From Nitrospirota bacterium (GTDB taxonomy: Bacteria > Nitrospirota > Nitrospiria > SBBL01 > Manganitrophaceae), in the NCBI GenBank assembly GCA_023248505.1, contig JAHFEM010000021.1, positions 1 through 10,600 of the forward strand: 10,600 bases of DNA. Direction: 5' to 3'. The position numbers were made by a program, and so were the translations under genes. Shown here piece by piece: positions 6,350 through 10,600 of the stretch. The notes under the pieces were generated by a model. The model was given only the letters and a program-made list of their open reading frames with translations. It had not been told where the DNA came from and ran no database searches. Within the stretch, counting starts at the first letter, position 1. Each line of letters opens with the position of its first letter.

Positions 6350-6898
6350 ATGTCTATTTTGAAGATCGCAAAACTTGGGACCCCCCTTCTTCGGAAGATC
6401 GCAGCACCCGTGACCCCGGCCGAAGCCCAAGATCCGGACTTTCAACGCTTTCTGGACGATATGGTCGAGACGATGCGCAAACTCGACGGCGTCGGGCTCG
6501 CCGCCCCTCAGGTCTTCGAATCGAAACAGATCATCGTCATCGAGGCCAATGCCAATCCCCGCTATCCGGATGCGCCCGATCTTTCGCTCCTCATTCTGCT
6601 TAATCCTACCCTCACTTATCTCTCGGAGGAGAAGATCGAGGGGTGGGAGGGCTGTCTGAGCGTCGATAATTTGCGCGGCAAGGTCGTCCGATCGGCGCAG
6701 GTCGGCGTGAAAGCCTTCAATCGCCACATGGAACCGGTCGAACTGGAAGCGGAGGGATTCCTCGCGATTGTTTTTCAGCACGAGATCGACCATCTGAATG
6801 GAACGGTTTTTCTCGATCGGATGAAAGACTTCTCCACCTTGACCCATTTGGCCGAATTTGAACGATTCTGGGTAAGAGATCCGGCGGAGGTCGGATAA
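6350..6898 (+). CDS. def: peptide deformylase
   Basis: 182 residues, a normal length. It removes the formyl group from the N-terminal methionine of new proteins at the ribosome exit. All three family motifs are intact: G47-V-G-L-A-A-P-Q54 (motif 1), E100-G-C102-L-S (motif 2) and H144-E145-I-D-H148 (motif 3). C102, H144 and H148 bind the catalytic metal, usually Fe2+, and E145 is the general base. The N-terminus 'MSILKIAKLGTPLLRKIAAPV' is typical. A GGA triplet 7 nt before the ATG gives a modest ribosome site. Methionyl-tRNA formyltransferase (fmt), a frequent neighbour, is not next to it. An upstream promoter suggests an independent transcript; the sdhB-like gene follows after 93 nt, in which I could not define a promoter or terminator. 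Confidence 0.96.
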   Translation: MSILKIAKLGTPLLRKIAAPVTPAEAQDPDFQRFLDDMVETMRKLDGVGLAAPQVFESKQIIVIEANANPRYPDAPDLSLLILLNPTLTYLSEEKIEGWEGCLSVDNLRGKVVRSAQVGVKAFNRHMEPVELEAEGFLAIVFQHEIDHLNGTVFLDRMKDFSTLTHLAEFERFWVRDPAEVG

Positions 6899-6991
6899 CC
6901 ATTTCCATTGTTTACCTCCCTAGACCTAGCAGTTCGCCACACCGATTGGCCCAATTAAGAATACGTCGCTTTAGCTGGATGCTCGAAGATC

Positions 6992-7933
6992 ATGCGCGTT
7001 AAAATTACGGTCAAAAAATTTAACCCCGATGTCGATCAGAAGCCTTACCCCCGTGACTATTTCGTCGAGGCCGGTCGGGGAATGACCCTGCTCTCGGCCC
7101 TTTTGGCAATCAAGGCCGAAACCGACGGCACCCTGACCTTCCGCGCCTCCTGCCGGGCGGCGATCTGCGGCTCCTGCCTCATGCAGGTGAATGGAAGCCA
7201 GAAACTCGCCTGCAAGGTTCCCCTCAAAGAGGAGCTCGAACACCACGGCAAGATTGAAGTCGGACCGATGGCCAATATGCCGGTCATCAAGGACATGGTC
7301 GTCAAGATGGATTCCTTCTGGGAGAAGATTCGAGCCGTCACCCCTTACCTGGTGACTCAAGAGGGAAAAGAGGTTCCGACCGAAGCGCTGAAAGGTCTGC
7401 ACGAGAACCTGCACAACGCCGACGGCTGCATCATGTGCATGGCATGCCTCTCGGCTTGCACCAGCGCTGAAGTTTCCCCCGGATTTCTCGGTCCGGCCGC
7501 ATTGGCCAAAGCCTATCGTTTCCAGGCCGACCCCAGAGACCAGGCACATGTCCCGCGATTGGAAGCGCTCCAGGGGCCCAATGGAATTTGGGACTGCGTT
7601 CGATGCGTCTTCTGCGTTCAGGTCTGCCCGAAAGATGTTCGCCCCATGGAACAGATCGTGCGCCTCCGGCGGCTCTCAATCGACGCCGGATTCTCCGACT
7701 CCGTGGAGGCCAAACACATTACCGAGTTTACCAAGGTGGTCAGTGAAGAGGGCCGGCTCAATGAGACGAAATTGCCGATCTTAATGACCTGGGGAAACTT
7801 CCGGAAGATGCTCCGGATCATCCCCCTCGGCATCAAGATGTTCTTGCATGGAAAGACCCCGTTTCCTTTCAAACGCGTCCCGGGTCGCGATGAGATTCGT
7901 GCCATCTTCAAATATTGGGAGAAAGCGAAATGA
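6992..7933 (+). CDS. sdhB: succinate dehydrogenase/fumarate reductase iron-sulfur subunit, type E with HdrC-like tail
   Basis: 313 residues, against about 230-250 in classical SdhB. The ferredoxin domain (about 1-105) has C54-x4-C59-x2-C62-x11-C74 for [2Fe-2S]. The helical domain has C146-x2-C149-x2-C152-x3-C156 and C202-x2-C205-x2-C208-x3-C212-P. In classical SdhB the residue equivalent to C205 is not Cys (Ile in E. coli) and a [3Fe-4S] cluster forms; the extra Cys here predicts a second [4Fe-4S]. '[11 protein letters not shown]' between them is classic SdhB. Residues about 245-313 ('SEEGRLNE', '[13 protein letters not shown]', 'RDEIRAIF') resemble HdrC C-termini. The ATG of the HdrB-like gene overlaps its stop, so both subunits are probably made together. 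It passes electrons between a flavoprotein and the HdrB-like subunit. No flavoprotein gene is adjacent. The direction (fumarate reduction or succinate oxidation) cannot be told. The ribosome site is weak (GGA about 12 nt upstream). Confidence 0.9.
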   Translation: MRVKITVKKFNPDVDQKPYPRDYFVEAGRGMTLLSALLAIKAETDGTLTFRASCRAAICGSCLMQVNGSQKLACKVPLKEELEHHGKIEVGPMANMPVIKDMVVKMDSFWEKIRAVTPYLVTQEGKEVPTEALKGLHENLHNADGCIMCMACLSACTSAEVSPGFLGPAALAKAYRFQADPRDQAHVPRLEALQGPNGIWDCVRCVFCVQVCPKDVRPMEQIVRLRRLSIDAGFSDSVEAKHITEFTKVVSEEGRLNETKLPILMTWGNFRKMLRIIPLGIKMFLHGKTPFPFKRVPGRDEIRAIFKYWEKAK

Positions 7934-8826
7934 AGTACGCCCTCTTTCCAGGATGCGCCGCCAAAGGAGCCACACCGGAGCTCTACACCTCGACCATGAA
8001 GGTGATAAAGCGTTTGGGGATCGAAATCGTCGAGCTGGAAGCATTCAACTGCTGCGGGGCCGGCGTGATCACCGAGGCCGACCCCGACCTCGCCTATACC
8101 CTGAACGCCCGCACCCTCGCCACGGCCGAGAAAATGGGGCTCGAAAATGTAATGACGATCTGTGGAACCTGCCAAGGGGTCTTGGGAGGGGCCAACAAGA
8201 CGCTGCAAGAAGACGAGTCCTTGCGCGAGCGGATCAACCGGGCATTGAAAGAAACAACCGGCCTGGAGTATCGGGGAACGGTCGAGGTGAAACATCTCCA
8301 GTGGATCCTGGTCAAAGACTTCGGGGTGGAAGAGCTGAGCAAGTTTATCACCCATCCCCTGACCGATGTATCGATCGCGCCGTTCTACGGCTGCTATATC
8401 TTGCGTCCCTCTCGCGCCACCGGGTTCGACGATTGGGAAAATCCGACCACGCTGGAGAAGCTCATCCGCGCCGTCGGAGCCTATCCGGTCGAATACGAGG
8501 GCCGGACAAAGTGCTGCGGCTTTCCGGTGCTCCTCGAAAAGGACCAGATCGCGCTGAGCATGGTTGCGAAGAACGTCGGGGAAGCGAAAGAAAAGGGGGG
8601 CGATGCGATGGTGACCCCTTGCCCCCTCTGTCATATGAGTCTCGATATCTACCAGGAGCGCGCCGAAGATCGGCTGCAGCAGGTGCAGGGCCCGGAGAAG
8701 ACGCTCGGCCTGCCGATCCTCCACCTCCCCCAGCTCCTCGGCCTGGCGATGGGTTTTTCACCCAAGGAGTTGGGGATGAAACGACACCTCGTCTCCACCG
8801 CACCCCTCATCGAGAAAATACAATAA
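7930..8826 (+). CDS. HdrB-like CCG-domain subunit (SdhE/TfrB C-terminal type)
   Basis: 298 residues from the ATG at 7930, which overlaps the sdhB stop as ATGA with GGGAGAAAG upstream. It holds two complete CCG domains: C9-x31-C41-C42-x35-C78-x2-C81, and in the second half YGC-x39-CC-x34-C-x2-C ('KCCGF', 'CPLCH'). In HdrB of methanogens these motifs bind two unusual noncubane [4Fe-4S] clusters that cleave or form disulfides; the same domain ends archaeal thiol:fumarate reductase TfrB and forms SdhE of type E succinate:quinone reductases in Sulfolobus and in Campylobacter/Wolinella methylmenaquinol:fumarate reductase. There are no membrane-spanning helices, so any quinone contact would be peripheral. 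Whether the partner is a quinone or a thiol is open. A longer frame from 7915 adds five residues without a better start signal. Confidence 0.9.
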   Translation: MKYALFPGCAAKGATPELYTSTMKVIKRLGIEIVELEAFNCCGAGVITEADPDLAYTLNARTLATAEKMGLENVMTICGTCQGVLGGANKTLQEDESLRERINRALKETTGLEYRGTVEVKHLQWILVKDFGVEELSKFITHPLTDVSIAPFYGCYILRPSRATGFDDWENPTTLEKLIRAVGAYPVEYEGRTKCCGFPVLLEKDQIALSMVAKNVGEAKEKGGDAMVTPCPLCHMSLDIYQERAEDRLQQVQGPEKTLGLPILHLPQLLGLAMGFSPKELGMKRHLVSTAPLIEKIQ

Positions 8827-8853
8827 CGCGGGTTGTGGCGGCATCGTAGGAAT

Positions 8854-8880
8854 GGAGTGGCGCCGTATTTGCGCCTCTCC
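8854..8880 (+). other. GC-rich hairpin between the HdrB-like and LON-domain genes, no T-tract
   Basis: GGAG-T-GGCGC (8854-8863) can pair with GCGCC-T-CTCC (8871-8880), leaving a 7-nt loop and one T-T mismatch. There is no run of T afterwards, so it is not a standard intrinsic terminator. It could stabilise the 3' end of the reductase mRNA or reduce read-through. It also buries the upstream ATG at 8852, which favours the start at 8918 for the next gene. Confidence 0.4.
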
Positions 8881-8917
8881 GCCGCACGGGCCCCATATCA
8901 ATAAACAGGAAAGATCG

Positions 8918-9562
8918 ATGGCCAAAATACAAATTCCGGAGTGGGTTCCCCTCTTCCCTCTCCCAAATGTGGTCTTTTTTTCGAAGACCTATCTTCCCCT
9001 CTATATTTTCGAACCGCGCTACTGTGAAATGGTCGAAGAGGCCCTGCAAGGGGATCGACTGATCGGGATGGTCCTCTTGAAGGAGGGCTGGGAAGGCGAC
9101 TACGATCGGAATCCGCCGATCTATCAGACCGGCTCGATCGGGAAAATCGTTCGATCCCAGCGGCTGGACGACGGCCGGTATAATATTATCCTCTACGGCC
9201 TGAAAAAGTGCCTGATCCGGGCTGAGCGCTATGATCGATCTTACCGGCAGGGACGAATCGACATCGTCGAGGAGCCTCAAACCGAAATTCTGCCTCATCC
9301 TTTGAAGGAGAAATTGGTCGAACTGACGATGCGATACCGCCAGAAGATGTCGGACAAAGAATCCCTTGAGTCGATTCTTGAAACCGGGCTTCAAGACGAT
9401 ATCTTGGTCGCGACCCTTTCGGCGGGGCTCCCGCTCACCGTCCTGGAAAAACAGTTTTTACTGGAAGCCGAAGATCTCCACCAACGGACGCGACGATTGG
9501 CGGAACTGATGGAAATGGGTCTTCAAGCCATTGGACAAACAGATGGACAAACGGAGGGATAG
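8918..9562 (+). CDS. stand-alone LON substrate-binding domain protein
   Basis: 214 residues from the ATG at 8918, which has AGGA 7 nt upstream. A frame open to 8852 adds 22 unlikely residues ('RRICASPPHGPHINKQ') and has no ribosome site. The opening 'VPLFPLPNVVFFSKTYLPLYIFEPRY' pattern (residues 10-35) is diagnostic of the Lon N-terminal domain (PF02190): a hydrophobic strand, then P-x5-IFE-x-RY. 'GSIGKIVRSQRLDDGRYNIILYGLKKCLI' (72-100) continues the beta-barrel, and the C-terminal half is a helical bundle ('LLEAEDLHQRTRRLAELM'). There is no AAA+ ATPase or Ser-Lys protease domain, so it is not a Lon protease. Stand-alone versions are common in bacteria and their role is unknown; they may bind unfolded proteins. 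Its stop directly abuts the peroxiredoxin start. Confidence 0.88.
   Translation: MAKIQIPEWVPLFPLPNVVFFSKTYLPLYIFEPRYCEMVEEALQGDRLIGMVLLKEGWEGDYDRNPPIYQTGSIGKIVRSQRLDDGRYNIILYGLKKCLIRAERYDRSYRQGRIDIVEEPQTEILPHPLKEKLVELTMRYRQKMSDKESLESILETGLQDDILVATLSAGLPLTVLEKQFLLEAEDLHQRTRRLAELMEMGLQAIGQTDGQTEG
9532..9555 (+). repeat. 2 x 12-bp tandem repeat at the end of the LON-domain gene
   Basis: TGGACAAACAGA (9532-9543) is followed at once by TGGACAAACGGA (9544-9555), one mismatch. It encodes most of the C-terminal GQTDGQTEG. The second copy contributes to the GGAGGG that serves as ribosome site for the next gene. It looks like a small slippage duplication. Confidence 0.6.
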
Positions 9563-10054
9563 ATGACCCCAGCGTTAAAACCAGGAGACGACGCCCCCGC
9601 CTTTATCCTCCCCGCTTCGGATGGGAAGGAGGTCGACTTGGCCTCGTACCGGGGAAAAAGCCACGTCGTTCTCTATTTCTACCCCAAGGATAATACCCCC
9701 GGCTGCACGAAAGAGGCCTGCTCTTTTAGAGATTCCTTCGCCGAGCTGAAAAAAGCGAAGGCTGCCGTCCTGGGGGTCAGTCTCGATCCGCTTGCCTCGC
9801 ATCAAAAGTTTATCGAGAAATACACCCTCCCTTTTCTGCTGTTGAGCGATACGGATGCAACGGTTTCAAAAGCCTATGGCGTCTACAAGTTAAAGCAGAT
9901 GTATGGGCGGGAATTCTGGGGAATCGAGAGATCGACCTTCCTCATCGATCCGAAGGGAAAGATCACCCACCTCTTCCGCCGTGTAAAAGTCGAACCCCAT
10001 GTAGAAGAAGTTCTCTCAGCCCTAAAAGTATCCAAAATGGTTCGAAAGAGCTAA
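9563..10054 (+). CDS. bcp: thioredoxin-dependent peroxiredoxin, Bcp/PrxQ type
   Basis: 163 residues, the usual length. It reduces hydrogen peroxide and organic peroxides in the cytosol with electrons from thioredoxin. The active site is P41-x3-T45-x2-C48 in 'PKDNTPGCTKEAC', with peroxidatic C48 and a resolving C53 five residues later, the arrangement of Bcp/PrxQ enzymes with an intramolecular disulfide. R123 in 'ERSTFLID' matches the conserved active-site arginine. The N-terminus 'LKPGDDAPAFILPASDGKEVDL' is typical. The ATG follows the stop of the LON-domain gene with no gap, and GGAGGG lies inside that gene's last codons, so translation of the two is probably coupled. It may protect the oxygen-sensitive Fe-S enzymes encoded alongside; that is inference. 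Confidence 0.95.
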   Translation: MTPALKPGDDAPAFILPASDGKEVDLASYRGKSHVVLYFYPKDNTPGCTKEACSFRDSFAELKKAKAAVLGVSLDPLASHQKFIEKYTLPFLLLSDTDATVSKAYGVYKLKQMYGREFWGIERSTFLIDPKGKITHLFRRVKVEPHVEEVLSALKVSKMVRKS

Positions 10055-10067
10055 AATCAAAAAGAAT

Positions 10068-10097
10068 TTGACATGCCGTGAAGACGCGTGATATAGT
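10068..10097 (+). promoter_or_regulatory. near-consensus sigma70-type promoter of the ferredoxin gene
   Basis: A perfect -35 TTGACA (10068-10073) is followed after 18 nt by TATAGT (10092-10097, 5 of 6 to TATAAT). Transcription would start near 10104, giving a leader of about 47 nt that contains the strong Shine-Dalgarno site. It is the best promoter in the window. Confidence 0.7.
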
Positions 10098-10133
10098 TCG
10101 AAAATCATTTTATTTTAAACGTCACTTGAGTTG

Positions 10134-10141
10134 AAGGAGGT
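10134..10141 (+). promoter_or_regulatory. consensus Shine-Dalgarno site of the ferredoxin gene
   Basis: AAGGAGGT matches the anti-Shine-Dalgarno sequence over eight bases and lies 9 nt before the ATG at 10151. With the strong promoter, it predicts high expression. Confidence 0.75.
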
Positions 10142-10150
10142 AGTCCTACC

Positions 10151-10519
10151 ATGGCACTTTTGATCACCAGTGAGTGCATCGCCTGCGCAGCATGTCTGCC
10201 CGAGTGTCCGAATGAGGCGATCTTCGAGAATCGGAGCGATTGCGAGTCAAAAGGATACAAATTGACCGGAGCGGATGGAGGCGGCCAGCTCGCCCATGCC
10301 CCCAGCGATAACATCTACGTCATCACCCACGACCGTTGCACCGAATGCGTGGGGCACTTCGATGAACCCCAGTGCGCAGCCGTTTGTCCGGTATCCGACT
10401 GCTGTATTTCCGATCCGACCTATCCCGAGAAGACCGAAGTCCTTCTAGAAAAAGCCAAGACCTTGAATCCGGACAAGGAAATCGATCCGGCGCGCGTCTG
10501 GAGCGGGGTTCGCAACTAA
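10151..10519 (+). CDS. 2[4Fe-4S] ferredoxin, Alvin-type with enlarged inter-cluster segment
   Basis: 122 residues, longer than the 55-60 of clostridial or about 80 of Allochromatium-type ferredoxins. Motif one is C9-x2-C12-x2-C15-x3-C19-P, motif two C63-x2-C66-x8-C75-x3-C79-P. The x8 spacing in motif two and the helical C-terminal extension (about 95-122) define the Alvin group (YfhL/Fdx-like), whose clusters have very low potentials. In such folds C9/C12/C15/C79 and C63/C66/C75/C19 bind one cluster each. Unusual here is a 43-residue segment between the motifs (20-62), glycine-rich with 'GADGGG', plus non-motif cysteines C31, C84 and C85. It is cytosolic and carries single electrons to low-potential enzymes such as 2-oxoacid:ferredoxin oxidoreductases or nitrogenase; the partner is unknown. 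It has its own promoter and terminator. Confidence 0.92.
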   Translation: MALLITSECIACAACLPECPNEAIFENRSDCESKGYKLTGADGGGQLAHAPSDNIYVITHDRCTECVGHFDEPQCAAVCPVSDCCISDPTYPEKTEVLLEKAKTLNPDKEIDPARVWSGVRN

Positions 10520-10548
10520 GTCTTGCCTTCAAGCATGGCGGTTCAGTG

Positions 10549-10589
10549 AAGTGGAAAGGCTGAATAAAATCGGTCTTTCCACTTTTTTT
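10549..10589 (+). terminator. intrinsic terminator of the ferredoxin gene
   Basis: The arm 10549-10563 (AAGTGGAAAGGCTGA) pairs over 15 bp with 10570-10584, with two G-T wobbles when read as RNA, closing a 6-nt loop (ATAAAA). A run of seven T (10583-10589) follows. The element starts 29 nt after the ferredoxin stop. The opposite strand has no comparable T-run, so it works in the plus direction. Confidence 0.9.
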
Positions 10590-10600
10590 GTTTCAGGAAG

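Noticed and set aside
6899..6991. promoter for the sdhB-like gene
   Set aside because: TTGGCC with CTTTAG at 17-nt spacing is too weak; no better pair was found, so read-through from def or an alternative sigma factor remain possible.
7618..8724. 368-codon minus-strand frame and the 333-codon plus frame at 7848-8849
   Set aside because: Both overlap the SdhB-like and HdrB-like genes, whose complete cysteine motifs prove their own frame.
1..10600. CRISPR array, tRNA/rRNA genes, insertion sequences, att sites
   Set aside because: No regularly spaced repeats, no RNA gene signatures, no transposase or integrase frames and no long terminal inverted repeats were seen.

Overview
The window looks like chromosome of a moderately GC-rich, probably chemolithoautotrophic or anaerobe-derived bacterium. 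The best guess is Nitrospirota (Nitrospira or Manganitrophus-like); this is inferred from gene content and codon style and was not tested by any search. The clues are an iron-sulfur fumarate reductase/succinate dehydrogenase subunit paired with an HdrB-like CCG protein, an Alvin-type 2[4Fe-4S] ferredoxin, and house-keeping genes with strong Shine-Dalgarno sites. No rRNA, tRNA, CRISPR array, insertion sequence or integrase is visible.

Minus strand, 1-4105: DNA polymerase I (polA, vestigial proofreading domain) is driven by a good sigma70-type promoter at 4131-4159. It is followed in the same direction by a more A+T-rich accessory block: an unrecognised helical 249-residue protein, a small Rv0078B-type antitoxin-like gene broken by an in-frame TAA twelve codons before its natural end, a DUF433 antitoxin-like gene with no visible toxin partner, and the first 36 codons of a SnoaL/NTF2-like protein that runs off the left edge. 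This block reads as a decaying toxin-antitoxin-like islet behind polA.

Divergent gap, 4106-4477: the polA promoter, a possible 24-codon leader ORF with a consensus Shine-Dalgarno site, and a 12-bp perfect palindrome before the first plus-strand gene.

Plus strand, 4478-6173: a four-helix membrane protein of unknown role, a HAD phosphatase and a YtxH-like/BON membrane protein, closely spaced and probably one transcript. 6298-6898: peptide deformylase with its own promoter. 6992-8826: a two-gene unit with ATGA overlap, encoding an SdhB/FrdB iron-sulfur subunit whose third cluster site has an extra cysteine (so [4Fe-4S] rather than [3Fe-4S]) and whose C-terminus looks like HdrC, plus an HdrB-like subunit with two complete CCG domains. 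Together they equal a split version of TfrB of archaeal thiol:fumarate reductase, the type E architecture, which lacks membrane-spanning heme anchors. The flavoprotein subunit is not next to them. 8918-10054: a stand-alone LON substrate-binding-domain protein directly abutting a Bcp-type peroxiredoxin. 10068-10589: a monocistronic ferredoxin gene with near-consensus promoter, perfect Shine-Dalgarno site and a strong intrinsic terminator, suggesting high expression. The Fe-S reductase, ferredoxin and peroxiredoxin suggest low-potential electron metabolism, possibly a reductive TCA cycle, with protection against peroxides; that link is inference.

No wholly new system is evident. The points most worth checking are the SdhB-HdrC hybrid, the nonsense-truncated antitoxin-like gene and the polA upstream region.
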